Source: Chitinibacter sp. SCUT-21
GTDB lineage: Bacteria; Pseudomonadota; Gammaproteobacteria; Burkholderiales; Chitinibacteraceae
Direction of reading: 5' to 3'
DNA length: 64,000 nucleotides
Assembly (NCBI GenBank): GCA_041874755.1
Contig: CP102611.1
Span: 2,976,001-3,040,000 of the forward strand
This document shows, in pieces, positions 54,810 through 63,897 of the stretch. A program made the position numbers and the translations under genes. The first letter of the stretch is position 1; every line of letters begins with the position of its first letter. Under the pieces are notes generated by a model, which saw nothing but the letters and a program-made list of their open reading frames with translations, was not told where the DNA came from and ran no database searches.

Positions 54810-54998
54810 TGACCAAGATAAACCGCGCTTCGCTGCATTAAATGGATGGCAAATTCCACTCGCGCAGCGAGGCTCCCCTCAAGAGGGGACGGGAGGGGGG
54901 AGTAAAACATCAAGGCTGCAGATTCAAGGCCTTATTTCTTAGGCTCGGCTTTGCCGAGATTTGGAAAATGTTGCCTCACCTCTTGCTCATCAGCCTGA

Positions 54999-55016
54999 GC
55001 CGCCCGTGGGCGGCTA
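54999..55016 (-). repeat. Short GC-rich hairpin at the glutathione peroxidase stop
   Basis: AGCCGCC and GGCGGCT arms overlap the stop codon. The 204-base gap between 54810 and 55013 also holds a small CCCCTC/GAGGGG dyad and a CTCGGC/GCCGAG dyad, but no gene. Confidence 0.35.
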
Positions 55017-55547
55017 TTTCTTTGGCAACCAGCCCTCGATTTTGCTGATGATTTCTTTGTCATCAGGTTCGGTCATCGAGCTATAGGCCGTGACCGTTTT
55101 GCCATCGGGCGCGATCAGGTATTTGTAGAAATTCCATTTCGGGCTGGTGTCAGAAGCTTTGATCAGCTGCTGATAGAATGGGTTGGCGCTTTTGCCAGTG
55201 ACGCTGGATTTTTCCATCATCGGAAACTCGACCATATAGGTGAGTTTACAAAAATCGCCAATTTCGGCGTTGCTCTCCAATTCTTGCTTGAAATCATTCG
55301 ATGGAAAGCCAATCACCAATAAGCCGCGGCCTTTGTACTTGTCGTACATCTGTTCCAGCTTGGTAAATTGCTTGGTAAAGCCGCATTTACTTGCGGTATT
55401 GACGACCAAAATCGGCTTACCAGCATACTGGCACAGATCAAAAGGCTGGCCTTGCAGCGTTTTAAATTTGTGCTGGAGTATTGGGCTGCAAGCAGCATTA
55501 GCCAAGCCACTGATAAGAATACCGCCAAGTAGTATTGCAAAGCGCAT
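55014..55547 (-). CDS. Periplasmic glutathione-peroxidase-family thiol peroxidase
   Basis: The 177-residue protein has a signal peptide (about 1-18, near GLANA) and a thioredoxin-like peroxidase fold. The peroxidatic residue is Cys55 in NTASKCGFTKQ (Cys, not Sec); the tetrad Trp/Asn lie in SPKWNFYKYL. The FPSNDFKQE segment replaces the usual FPCNQF, so the second Cys is lost there. It probably reduces peroxides in the periplasm, using a thioredoxin-like partner rather than glutathione. AGGAG precedes the ATG. Confidence 0.9.
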   Translation of the reverse strand: MRFAILLGGILISGLANAACSPILQHKFKTLQGQPFDLCQYAGKPILVVNTASKCGFTKQFTKLEQMYDKYKGRGLLVIGFPSNDFKQELESNAEIGDFCKLTYMVEFPMMEKSSVTGKSANPFYQQLIKASDTSPKWNFYKYLIAPDGKTVTAYSSMTEPDDKEIISKIEGWLPKK

Positions 55548-55573
55548 GATGTACTCCTGCCCAATGTTGATGT

Positions 55574-56371
55574 TTAGAGTTTAAACATACTGCGTAATTG
55601 TGTTGCCACGCCATGATTTTCATTACTACCGATCATCGGCAGATTGGGGTGCGCGGCTTTCAATTTTTCACTCGCGTTGGCCATTACAAACGCTGTACCG
55701 GCCACGCCGAGCATTTCAATATCATTTTGCCCGTCGCCAAAGGCGATGCAATGTGTTTTATCAGAATCGAGCCGGCTTAATACCGCTTGCAATGCGTGCC
55801 CTTTGGATACGGTGGGCGCCATGACTTCTAGGCAATCATGCGCTGAGAACGTGATGTACACTTGATCGCGGTACTGGGCCAAGATTTTGGCTTCGATTTC
55901 AGTTAATTGAGCGTGCTCGCCAATATACAAAATTTTGGCCATGCCTTCGCCGGAGTGGTTTTTCAAATCGCACACTTGATAGCCAAAGCCCGAATCTTTG
56001 TAATACACACCGACCAATTCAGGGCAGTCGCGCTCGACGAGCCAGCCTTCATCGACGTAGGCATTGAGCAGTGAACCGGCAGAAAATTCAGGTTGCATCA
56101 GCGTTCTAGCCAAGGCCGGATCTATATTTTCGGCGTAGATTTCTTCATCATTGGGCGCATGCACGCGTGCGCCGTTGGAAGTGATCAAATGCGCGGGAAC
56201 GCCTAAAACGCTGCGGATGCCCTTCACATCGAGAAAGTGACGACCGGTGGCGATAGTGATGTTGATGCCTTGCGCCGCAAGCGCCTGAAACGTTTCGGCG
56301 GTATACGGATCGACTTTGTGTTCTGAGTCGAGCAAAGTGCCATCGAGGTCGGTAACAATCATCGTGTGCAT
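55574..56371 (-). CDS. Cof-type HAD-IIB phosphatase
   Basis: The 265-residue HAD-superfamily hydrolase has motif I VTDLDGTLLDSE (6-17), a type IIB cap, and motif IV AFGDGQNDIEML. Relatives dephosphorylate sugar phosphates, FMN or pyridoxal phosphate; the substrate is not evident. GGAG lies eight bases before the ATG. It is 26 bases upstream of the peroxidase gene on the same strand and may be co-transcribed. Confidence 0.92.
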   Translation of the reverse strand: MHTMIVTDLDGTLLDSEHKVDPYTAETFQALAAQGINITIATGRHFLDVKGIRSVLGVPAHLITSNGARVHAPNDEEIYAENIDPALARTLMQPEFSAGSLLNAYVDEGWLVERDCPELVGVYYKDSGFGYQVCDLKNHSGEGMAKILYIGEHAQLTEIEAKILAQYRDQVYITFSAHDCLEVMAPTVSKGHALQAVLSRLDSDKTHCIAFGDGQNDIEMLGVAGTAFVMANASEKLKAAHPNLPMIGSNENHGVATQLRSMFKL

Positions 56372-56526
56372 GCAAAAACTCCGGCAAGATTAAGTAGCTT
56401 ATTTTACGCCAATGCTGGGCTTAAAGGTCTGCGTAAAAATGCCAATGGGGTTTGGCCTTAGTTGATCAGCGTATATGCCCACAGGCGCCGAAGTCGGTAC
56501 AATGTGCGCCTTCGAAGGGGTAAGCA

Positions 56527-57696
56527 ATGCAGCAAACAGACGTAGTAATCATTGGCGCGGGCGCCGCAGGTTTAATGTGCGCCGCGACTGCGGGGCAACG
56601 GGGCAAGCAAGTGGTGCTCGTCGATCACAGCACCAAGCTCGCTGAAAAAATCCGCATCTCCGGTGGTGGGCGCTGCAACTTTACCAATCTGAATATTCAC
56701 CCCGATTGCTACCTGTCGAACAACCCGCATTTTGTGAAGTCGGCGCTCAAGCAATACACGCAGCACGATTTCATTGCGCTGGTGTATAAGCATGGCCTGA
56801 GTTTTCATGAGAAAACTTTGGGGCAATTGTTTTGCGACCAAAATTCGGACGGCATTATTCAAATGCTAAAAGCCGAAGTGGAGCAGGGCGATGTGCTCTG
56901 GCGTATGGGCACCAGCGTGGGGGCCATTAGCCAAGCCGACGGTGGCGGTTTTATCGTTGAGACCAGCCAAGAAACTTGGCATTGCGCATCGCTGGTGATT
57001 GCGAGCGGTGGCTTGTCGATTCCGCAAATCGGTGCGACTGCGTTTGGCTACGAAGTGGCCAAGCAATTTGGCCTAAAAATCGTGCCGCAAACGGCGGCAT
57101 TGGTGCCGTTAACTTTTCAAGCCGAAGATTTGTGGCCCGAATTGGCTGGTGTGGCGATCGAAGATGCGATTGTTTCGTGCCAAAACCAGCAATTTCGCGA
57201 AGCGGTATTATTCACACACAAGGGCGTTTCTGGCCCTGCAATTCTGCAAATTTCCAGCTATTGGCAGCCGGGTGAAGTCATTTCGATCGACTTAATTCCG
57301 GATCTAGATTTGCAAGAATTTTTGGCCAGCGCCAATCGTGACGCGCTGTTAACGACCGTGTTAAGCGATATTTTACCCAAGCGTTTTCTGCAGGTATGGC
57401 TTGAAAGAAAAGGTGAAATAAAGCCTTTGAAGCAATACTCACCTAAAGTATTGCAAGCCTTAGAGGCGGAATTGCACGCATGGCAAGTCAAACCGTCGGG
57501 CACCTTGGGGTATAAAAAAGCCGAGGTGACCAAGGGTGGCGTTGATACGGATGAGCTGCTATCCAAGACCATGATGGCGCGCAATGTTCCAGGCCTTTAT
57601 TTCATTGGTGAAGTGGTCGATGTGACCGGTTGGCTGGGCGGATACAATTTTCAATGGGCCTGGTCGTCGGGATATGTTGCAGGAATGAATATTTAG
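56527..57696 (+). CDS. FAD-dependent oxidoreductase, HI0933/YhiN family
   Basis: The 389-residue flavoprotein has an N-terminal FAD-binding GAGAAGLMCA (11-20), the family RISGGGRCNFTN, and a C-terminal VVDVTGWLGGYNFQWAWSSG. The physiological reaction of the HI0933/YhiN family is not known. GAAGGGG precedes the ATG. Transcribed alone; a gene-free stretch of about 500 bases follows. Confidence 0.93.
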   Translation: MQQTDVVIIGAGAAGLMCAATAGQRGKQVVLVDHSTKLAEKIRISGGGRCNFTNLNIHPDCYLSNNPHFVKSALKQYTQHDFIALVYKHGLSFHEKTLGQLFCDQNSDGIIQMLKAEVEQGDVLWRMGTSVGAISQADGGGFIVETSQETWHCASLVIASGGLSIPQIGATAFGYEVAKQFGLKIVPQTAALVPLTFQAEDLWPELAGVAIEDAIVSCQNQQFREAVLFTHKGVSGPAILQISSYWQPGEVISIDLIPDLDLQEFLASANRDALLTTVLSDILPKRFLQVWLERKGEIKPLKQYSPKVLQALEAELHAWQVKPSGTLGYKKAEVTKGGVDTDELLSKTMMARNVPGLYFIGEVVDVTGWLGGYNFQWAWSSGYVAGMNI

Positions 57697-57722
57697 GACT
57701 AGAGTAATACTACAGCAACAAA

Positions 57723-57785
57723 ACAGGAGGCCAGTTTGGAATTCAAAGTTTGTTGTTTGAGCATAAAACACAGGAGGCCAATTTG
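57723..57785 (+). repeat. Two copies of ACAGGAGGCCARTTTG
   Basis: ACAGGAGGCCAGTTTG (57723-57738) and ACAGGAGGCCAATTTG (57770-57785) are 47 bases apart, differing at one base. They lie in the gene-free interval 57697-58206, which is A+T-rich and otherwise shows only a terminator at its end. No reading frame there looks coding; a small RNA is possible but unsupported. Confidence 0.5.
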
Positions 57786-58154
57786 AAGAATTGTTTTCTG
57801 GATGTTTTTGTAACAGGCCGCTAAGGCTAAACATGATCAATCAGTTGATCGATAAAAATGGTTTTCGGTATAAGGCAGTCACGGAACTCGCCTCAATCGA
57901 TTTAATACCGAGCCAAAAACGAGAAGCAGTTAAGTTCTCGATGCTCTTTAGATGACGTTCTTTCGTAGTGGCAAGTGTCGTAGATCGGTAGTCAGCATCT
58001 TTGCTGATAAGGCAATTCTGTTTAGATCTATGTTGCACAGGCAACTTTAACAGTTGAAAGCTTTAAAGGTAGTTTGATCTGCGAGCGTAGTATTGGTAAG
58101 TAGGAAAGAGCGAATAATCAGTATTATCGATTATTCTTTTCATCGAAGGAAAAT

Positions 58155-58188
58155 AAAAAGCGAGGCCGATTTTGACCTCGCTTTTTTT
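58155..58188. terminator. Bidirectional intrinsic terminator after dapB
   Basis: An 11-bp stem AAAAAGCGAGG/CCTCGCTTTTT with a 10-base loop has T-runs on both sides. It lies 19 bases after the dapB stop on the minus strand. Confidence 0.88.
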
Positions 58189-58206
58189 CATGCCTTGCGT
58201 ATTGGT

Positions 58207-59007
58207 TTAATTTAAACCTAACACATCCTGCATATTGAAGTGGCCTGCTGTTTTGCCCGCCAAAAAGCGCGCAGCGCGCAAACTGCCTTGTGCATAAATG
58301 GTGCGATTGCTTGCTTTATGAGTGATCTCGACACGCTCGCCCGCGCCAGCAAATACCACGGTATGATCACCAATCACATCGCCGCCGCGCAGTGTAGCAA
58401 AGCCAATCGTGCCGTCTTGGCGCTCGCCGGTAATGCCTTCACGTGACCATACTGCGATGTCTTTCAGCGCTTTATCCCAAGCTTTGGTTACTGCTTCACC
58501 CATGGCAATCGCAGTGCCTGATGGCGCATCAACTTTGTGCTTGTGGTGCATTTCAACGATTTCAACATCGTAACCTTGATTGAGCACACCTGCGGCAACT
58601 TCTAGCAGTTTGAACACCAAGTTGACGCCCACGCTCATATTGTAAGCCGACACAATCGCGATTTTTTCGCTGGCAGTGGCCACCGCAGCGCGGCCAGCTT
58701 CGTCAAAGCCGGTCGTACCAATAATCATATTCACGCCATATTCTTGGCAGGCTTTTAGGTGTTCAAGCGTGCCTTCAGGGCGGGTGAAGTCAATAATGAC
58801 ATCGGCGCCATTCAGTGCAGCTAAATCGCTACTAATTAGCACGCCGCTATTTGTACCCAAAAAAGCAGTGGCATCGGTACCGATGCTGTCGCTGCCTGCG
58901 CGATCAAGCGCGGCGAAAAGTTCAGCATCAGGCGCATTTACGACCGCTTCGATCAACATGCGACCCATACGGCCGCTCGCGCCTGCAATGGCGATTTTCA
59001 TCGTCAT
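58207..59007 (-). CDS. dapB: 4-hydroxy-tetrahydrodipicolinate reductase
   Basis: The 266-residue enzyme uses NAD(P)H in the lysine/diaminopimelate pathway. It shows the nucleotide loop GASGRMG (9-15), IGTTGF, and the catalytic [15 protein letters not shown] segment. Length is normal. AAGGA precedes the ATG. It follows bamE directly with no gap, a common betaproteobacterial order. Confidence 0.97.
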   Translation of the reverse strand: MTMKIAIAGASGRMGRMLIEAVVNAPDAELFAALDRAGSDSIGTDATAFLGTNSGVLISSDLAALNGADVIIDFTRPEGTLEHLKACQEYGVNMIIGTTGFDEAGRAAVATASEKIAIVSAYNMSVGVNLVFKLLEVAAGVLNQGYDVEIVEMHHKHKVDAPSGTAIAMGEAVTKAWDKALKDIAVWSREGITGERQDGTIGFATLRGGDVIGDHTVVFAGAGERVEITHKASNRTIYAQGSLRAARFLAGKTAGHFNMQDVLGLN

Positions 59008-59475
59008 TTAGAATCCTTTATCTATCAGTGGTTTGACTTCGATTTCTTTGCTGCCCACATTACTTGGATCAGCCTTCATTCGCATTAAATCGTCGTCTTT
59101 AAGTGGCGCGCTGGCATTATTTTTGATGGCTTTACGGGCAGGAGGTTCGGGGAGTACATCGCCCTGCCACTTGGTGACCAGATTATTTTCAAAGAATACC
59201 GTCAGGCGTTTTTGCTCTTTCAGTGAGCCAGAACGTTGATCGCGGTAAATATATTCCCAGTTGTTTTGATGAAATGGGTCAACCAATAGTGGCGTGCCCA
59301 GAACAAAACGAACCTGAGACGGTGTCATCCCGACCTTCAAATTGGCAAGCTGATCTTCCGTCACTTCATTACCTTGAGGAATGTCGAGCTTATACGGCGT
59401 GATGAAATTGACTACGCTGCAGCCAGTTAAAAACAGGCTGCTACTGATGATAACAGTTAAGATTCTAGCCTTCAT
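59008..59475 (-). CDS. bamE: Outer-membrane assembly lipoprotein BamE
   Basis: The 155-residue lipoprotein of the BAM complex has a lipobox LTGC with Cys19 and the SmpA/OmlA core (LKVGMTPSQVRFVLGTPL, NNWEYIYRDQ). A C-terminal extension of about 45 charged residues goes beyond the core fold. The ATG at 59475 starts a proper lipoprotein signal; the longer frame from 59556 would run into the fur promoter region. Divergent from fur and immediately upstream of dapB. Confidence 0.93.
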   Translation of the reverse strand: MKARILTVIISSSLFLTGCSVVNFITPYKLDIPQGNEVTEDQLANLKVGMTPSQVRFVLGTPLLVDPFHQNNWEYIYRDQRSGSLKEQKRLTVFFENNLVTKWQGDVLPEPPARKAIKNNASAPLKDDDLMRMKADPSNVGSKEIEVKPLIDKGF

Positions 59476-59577
59476 GCGTTTACGCTTCACGGTGAGGGTC
59501 GGTGCGCGGCACCGAAAAACGCTATATGATAACCGTATTGAGCCAACACCGCACATATCGACAGTGGGAAAATTAAT

Positions 59578-60003
59578 ATGAGCAAAGCAGCTGAATTAAA
59601 AGGCATGGGTTTAAAGGCTACCGGACCGCGCCTGAAGATCCTTAATTTATTTGAAACCAGCGCCGAGCGTCACCTAACCGCCGAGGATGTATATCGCCTA
59701 TTGCTAGCCGAAGAAATTGATGTGGGCTTAGCAACGGTATATCGTGTGCTCACGCAATTTGAACAAGCCGGTATTTTGGTTCGCCATCATTTTGAAACGG
59801 GCAAATCGGTATTCGAGCTCAATCACGGTGATCATCATGATCACTTGGTGTGTGTGAAATGTGGCAAGGTCGAAGAGTTTTTTGACCCCGAAATTGAAGC
59901 ACGCCAAGACGCGATTGCGGAAAAACACGGCTTTCAAATTCAAGAGCATGAAATGTACCTTTATGGCATTTGTGGCGAATGCCAAGACAAAGGCAAAAAA
60001 TAA
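59578..60003 (+). CDS. fur: Ferric uptake regulator Fur
   Basis: The 141-residue metalloregulator has a winged-helix DNA-binding domain (about 10-82, [26 protein letters not shown]) and a dimerisation domain with metal ligands in [19 protein letters not shown] and a second CGEC pair near the end. It represses iron acquisition genes when loaded with Fe2+. Divergent from bamE across about 100 bases. Confidence 0.97.
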   Translation: MSKAAELKGMGLKATGPRLKILNLFETSAERHLTAEDVYRLLLAEEIDVGLATVYRVLTQFEQAGILVRHHFETGKSVFELNHGDHHDHLVCVKCGKVEEFFDPEIEARQDAIAEKHGFQIQEHEMYLYGICGECQDKGKK

Positions 60004-60021
60004 GCAGGTTTTTGTCGCGTT

Positions 60022-60726
60022 ATGATTCCTTGGCTAGACCATCGCCACCAATTTCCGCCGCTAGCAACTGCGTTAAATGAACCCAATGGTTTGCTCGCCG
60101 CGGGCGGTGATCTAGCGCCAGGACGCGTTCTGGCCGCCTACCGTCGCGGCATTTTTCCGTGGTTTATGCCTGGCGAGCCGATTCTATGGTGGAGCCCTAG
60201 CCCGCGGATGGTGCTTTACCCAAATGAATTACATATTCATCGCTCTCTAGCCAAAGTGCTGCGCAATAAACCCTATCGGGTTACTTTTGATACCGCGTTT
60301 CGCGACGTGATGCAGGGCTGTGCTGAGCCACGCGGCGCTGAAACCGGAACTTGGATCTCTCCCGAGATGCTCGAAGCCTACGTGGCCTTGCACGAGGCCG
60401 GTTACGCGCACAGTTTTGAATGCTGGATGGGCGACGAACTCGTCGGCGGACTTTACGGCATGGCGATCGGCAAAATGTTCTATGGTGAATCAATGTTTGC
60501 GCGCCGTGCAGATGCATCGAAAATTGCCTTTGTGCATGCGGTACAGTGGTTGAGTGCGCAGGGTTTTGGCTTGATTGATTGCCAAATGTACACCGACCAC
60601 TTAGCTCGATTTGGCGCGCGGGAAATTAGCCGCGACGATTTTATCGAGCAACTTGAAATGTTAACGGCGCAATATGATGTGCTTGGCCCATGGCCATATC
60701 GCTATGAATCACTAGGCGCCAACTAA
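60022..60726 (+). CDS. aat: Leucyl/phenylalanyl-tRNA--protein transferase
   Basis: The 234-residue enzyme adds Leu or Phe to proteins starting with Lys/Arg, marking them for ClpSAP degradation. Signatures are the [21 protein letters not shown] start, [16 protein letters not shown] and [18 protein letters not shown]. Starts 18 bases after fur and 22 bases before bpt, so the three genes may share a transcript. Confidence 0.96.
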   Translation: MIPWLDHRHQFPPLATALNEPNGLLAAGGDLAPGRVLAAYRRGIFPWFMPGEPILWWSPSPRMVLYPNELHIHRSLAKVLRNKPYRVTFDTAFRDVMQGCAEPRGAETGTWISPEMLEAYVALHEAGYAHSFECWMGDELVGGLYGMAIGKMFYGESMFARRADASKIAFVHAVQWLSAQGFGLIDCQMYTDHLARFGAREISRDDFIEQLEMLTAQYDVLGPWPYRYESLGAN

Positions 60727-60748
60727 GCTGCGCCAAAATGAGGCCGAT

Positions 60749-61471
60749 ATGAACGACACTTTTCGTAAGCATACGGTGCAACTTCAGTTTTACGCGACCG
60801 CGCCGTATCCATGTAGTTATCTCGAAGATCGCGCCGCGCGCTCTCAGGTGGCTGTGCCTTCGGATTTAATCAATACCAGCGTCTATAGCCAGTTGGTCGA
60901 GCAAGGTTTTCGCCGTAGTGGCCAGTTTGTGTATCGCCCGTGGTGCGATCACTGCCAAGCCTGCGTCCCGGTGCGCCTTCCTGCCAATCAATTTCAGCCA
61001 AATCGTACACAGCGTCGTGTCGTGCAACGCAATCAAAATCTGAAAGTGCGGTTGATGGATTTGGTGTTTCGCGAGGAGCATTTTTTGTTGTATCAACGCT
61101 ACCAGCAATCGCGGCACGCGGGTGGCGGGATGGATCAAGATAATCGCGAACAGTACGAAAGTTTTCTGTTGCGCAGTAATGTCGCTAGCTTTTTGGCCGA
61201 ATTTATCGAAGATGGCCAAGTACGGATGGTCAGCCTAATTGATCAACTCGACGATGGTATTTCATCGGTCTACACCTTTTTTGATCCTGATATGGCGGCG
61301 CGCAGTTTGGGCGTTTACAACGTCGTATGGCAGGTTGGTCTGGCCAAGCAATTAGGCCTGCCCTATGTGTATTTGGGCTATTGGATTCAAGAATGCCGCA
61401 AGATGTCATACAAAACGCAGTATCAGCCGATCGAAGGGCGGATTAATGGCGAGTGGATTGTGCTGGATTGA
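60749..61471 (+). CDS. bpt: Aspartate/glutamate leucyltransferase
   Basis: The 240-residue enzyme transfers Leu from tRNA to proteins starting with Asp or Glu (second N-degron enzyme). Family features are the [13 protein letters not shown]ys region, the [11 protein letters not shown] zinc-like motif, and [23 protein letters not shown] lies six bases before the ATG. It pairs with aat as in many proteobacteria. A GGGTAT inverted repeat starts right after its stop. Confidence 0.95.
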   Translation: MNDTFRKHTVQLQFYATAPYPCSYLEDRAARSQVAVPSDLINTSVYSQLVEQGFRRSGQFVYRPWCDHCQACVPVRLPANQFQPNRTQRRVVQRNQNLKVRLMDLVFREEHFLLYQRYQQSRHAGGGMDQDNREQYESFLLRSNVASFLAEFIEDGQVRMVSLIDQLDDGISSVYTFFDPDMAARSLGVYNVVWQVGLAKQLGLPYVYLGYWIQECRKMSYKTQYQPIEGRINGEWIVLD

Positions 61472-61523
61472 TGGGTATGTTCATACGGGCTATATTTATA
61501 AAGCGCTATATTAATATACCCAT
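61471..61523. repeat. Inverted repeat ATGGGTAT ... ATACCCAT
   Basis: Perfect 8-bp outer arms (61471-61478 and 61516-61523) span 53 bases between two convergent stop codons. The interior is A+T-rich and weakly palindromic. Same placement and ends as the other GGGTAT elements. Confidence 0.65.
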
Positions 61524-61528
61524 AGTGA

Positions 61529-62068
61529 TTAATTGCTGATTTTTCTCGACCACGCGGCGAGTGCTACAAGCTGCGCTTTGATGTTTTCTTTCAGCTTATC
61601 GTCGACGACATTGCCATCGGCATCAAAACTGCCCGTGAATGCGTTGGCAAACACTTCGGGCTTATTCAGCGGGTGCAAGTCGACAAAGACGCAGACTTGG
61701 CGCAAATGATACTGCGCACGCGATGTGCCCATGCCACCACCAGAGCCCATGAGCGCGACTGCTTTGCCGCCAAAAATCGCATTGTTGGGGGCGCGTGAAC
61801 CCCAATCAATCGCGTTTTTCAGTGCAGGAGAAATCGAATAATTGTATTCCGGGCCACCAAAAATAAACGCATCGGCTGCGGCCATTTGGGCTAGTAATTG
61901 CTGCACGCTTGCAGGTGGATCGGTGATGTCAGCGTTATAAAACGGGATTTGTGATAAATCCGCGATGTCGATTTGCATACCTTCAGGCGCATTGGCTTGC
62001 GCGCAACGCAGCATGCCCTTGTTGGTTGATTTTTCACGCAAACTACCGCAAATGGCAAGTACCTTCAT
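61529..62068 (-). CDS. NADPH-dependent FMN reductase family protein
   Basis: The 179-residue flavodoxin-like protein has the phosphate loop GSLREKSTN (8-16) and the flavin-contacting FGGPEYNYSISPALKNAIDW. Relatives (ChrR/azoreductase type) reduce quinones, azo dyes or chromate with NAD(P)H. AGGAG precedes the ATG. It is 70 bases downstream of the hydrolase gene on the same strand. Confidence 0.92.
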   Translation of the reverse strand: MKVLAICGSLREKSTNKGMLRCAQANAPEGMQIDIADLSQIPFYNADITDPPASVQQLLAQMAAADAFIFGGPEYNYSISPALKNAIDWGSRAPNNAIFGGKAVALMGSGGGMGTSRAQYHLRQVCVFVDLHPLNKPEVFANAFTGSFDADGNVVDDKLKENIKAQLVALAAWSRKISN

Positions 62069-62137
62069 GATGAGCTCCTAAATAAGTGTGCTGCAACAAT
62101 AAATGTTGTGTCAGCGCACGGATAGTTCAATTATTCG

Positions 62138-62890
62138 TCAAATGGGTTCAGTTTTCTTGAAGAAGACGTCTTTAATCTGTGCAATTACCCAATCGGGCGC
62201 ATCGAGGCTTAAATCATGCCCAGCTTCAGGGTGAGTGCGCAGCGGTACTTGCCAAGCACGCGCAATAGCAACACTACACTCGGGGCTAACCAAGCGATCT
62301 TGCTGGCCATTGAGTAGCAATAGCGGCACGGGCGGCGCAGCATTTTTCGCTTGATAACGAGTGGCAGCCAAGAGTTGCCGCGCGGCATTACATGCCGTGA
62401 TGGGGTACTGCTGTGCATAGTGTTGCCATTGTGCCAGCGTGTTAGTTGGCGGGTTTTGGCTCGTAAGCTGGAGAATGATTTGTTCCCGCGCAATGGCTGG
62501 CATGAAAAGCAATTTCACAATATTCGGCCAGTTTTGATAGCGAAGGCGTTGGGAGTAGGGGTTGTAGTTGCGCAGGCTGGTATTGATTAAAGTGCAACTG
62601 GCGATATTGTGCGGGTAGCTGTATGCCCATTCGATCGCCGCCATGGCACCAAGAGAAATCGCAACCACATGGTATTGCCCTGTATGTCCCATATTATCTA
62701 GGCTTTGCTGGATATACTCTGCCATGATTTCAATTCGGCTGAAGCTGGGTTGCTGGTGCAAACGCCCATTACCCGGCCATTCAATACTCACAATCTCGTC
62801 ACAAGGACACTGCGCTTGTAGTAATGTCGCAAAATCACCCCAATGCCGTTTTTCGCGCATGAGGCCGCGTAATAACACCCATGTGCTCAT
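62138..62890 (-). CDS. Alpha/beta-hydrolase fold protein
   Basis: The 250-residue protein has the nucleophile Ser79 in an AISLG elbow (Ala in place of the first Gly of GxSxG), the acid Asp in GQQDRLVSP and the His in EAGHDLS. The catalytic triad is therefore complete; the substrate is unknown. The start overlaps the M14 peptidase stop by four bases, so the two are translationally coupled. Confidence 0.88.
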   Translation of the reverse strand: MSTWVLLRGLMREKRHWGDFATLLQAQCPCDEIVSIEWPGNGRLHQQPSFSRIEIMAEYIQQSLDNMGHTGQYHVVAISLGAMAAIEWAYSYPHNIASCTLINTSLRNYNPYSQRLRYQNWPNIVKLLFMPAIAREQIILQLTSQNPPTNTLAQWQHYAQQYPITACNAARQLLAATRYQAKNAAPPVPLLLLNGQQDRLVSPECSVAIARAWQVPLRTHPEAGHDLSLDAPDWVIAQIKDVFFKKTEPI

Positions 62891-63897
62891 GATGAATACC
62901 AGGTCTGTAGTGCTTTTTGCTGCACAGTGTGGCGCTCAGTGCTTGTGACTTGCCAGTGTTCAAAATCATGCACGGCGTGGATTAAAAATTCAAATAAGAT
63001 CAGATGCTTGCGTAGCACACGTTGTTCGCGGTGTTCAACGATCGGGTTAAATAAACCATCAATCGAGAATAGTTGACGAGGATTTTTCTTAATCCAGAGC
63101 CACGACCCCATTTCCAGCGTCAAAGGTAAAAACACGCGATCTGACTGCGCTAAATGCTGCTGGTAGAGATAATCCCAAATATCACCATGAGTCATATATT
63201 GTTGTGATTGCGGTTCGATCAGATAGGGGTGATAGGGATAGCTGCGCTGAAATAACTCGGTTAAAGCGAACACCTCCGCCAGATGCGCGATTGGTTCTTG
63301 GGTGTAAGCATAAGGAAACCATAGGCGATCACGTAGTCCAAAGCCAGAATGGCAATCGAGCGCCAGGCTAAATGGGCTATTGAGCAATTGATCTTGTACC
63401 AATTGGCATAGTGCTTGGTTTTCTTGCGCCATCGCAGTATTTGCCGCGCCACGATACCAAGGCAAAACTCGGCTAATGCGATGTCCCCCCATCAAAAATG
63501 GCACCCGATGGGCTGCCTCGATCGGCGCATTGCGCATCAGATCAATGCCATCGTGATTGCAGCGCGTGCCACGCGCCATCCCTACTGGATTAATCAGCGG
63601 CATAAACACCAGGCGGATTTTTTCTAGCTGCCGCTGCAAGCTGCTATCCCACTGCAAGCGCACGAATAGGCTAGCCAGTAAGGACAGCACAATTTGGCAG
63701 CCAATTCGTTCCAGGCCATGAACCCCGCCAAAGAAGCCGAGTACGGGGGCGCTCGGCGCAGCATTGCCGATTGTTAAGCTATACAGCGGATAGCGTTGCT
63801 CTTTGTATGCAATCTCGCCGTGCATGCCCACCCGAACACAGGCAGGTGCTTGCATGATCAGGTGTTCCAGTTGGGTTAATTGAGCAAAATGGGGCAT
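62887..63897 (-). CDS. M14-family zinc carboxypeptidase-like protein
   Basis: The 336-residue protein has zinc ligands His60 and Glu63 in GGVHGLE, the third His in LDCHSGFG, and a likely catalytic Glu in LTLEMGSW. No signal peptide is visible, so it appears cytoplasmic. Such M14 proteins trim peptides or act as deacylases (succinylglutamate-desuccinylase-like). Coupled to the alpha/beta-hydrolase gene by a four-base overlap. The ribosome site before the ATG is weak. The last 103 bases of the window show nothing further. Confidence 0.85.
   Translation of the reverse strand: MPHFAQLTQLEHLIMQAPACVRVGMHGEIAYKEQRYPLYSLTIGNAAPSAPVLGFFGGVHGLERIGCQIVLSLLASLFVRLQWDSSLQRQLEKIRLVFMPLINPVGMARGTRCNHDGIDLMRNAPIEAAHRVPFLMGGHRISRVLPWYRGAANTAMAQENQALCQLVQDQLLNSPFSLALDCHSGFGLRDRLWFPYAYTQEPIAHLAEVFALTELFQRSYPYHPYLIEPQSQQYMTHGDIWDYLYQQHLAQSDRVFLPLTLEMGSWLWIKKNPRQLFSIDGLFNPIVEHREQRVLRKHLILFEFLIHAVHDFEHWQVTSTERHTVQQKALQTWYSS

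Noticed and set aside
57841..58044. 67-codon minus-strand frame in the gap before dapB
   Set aside because: No ribosome site, no recognisable composition and no coding-like codon bias.
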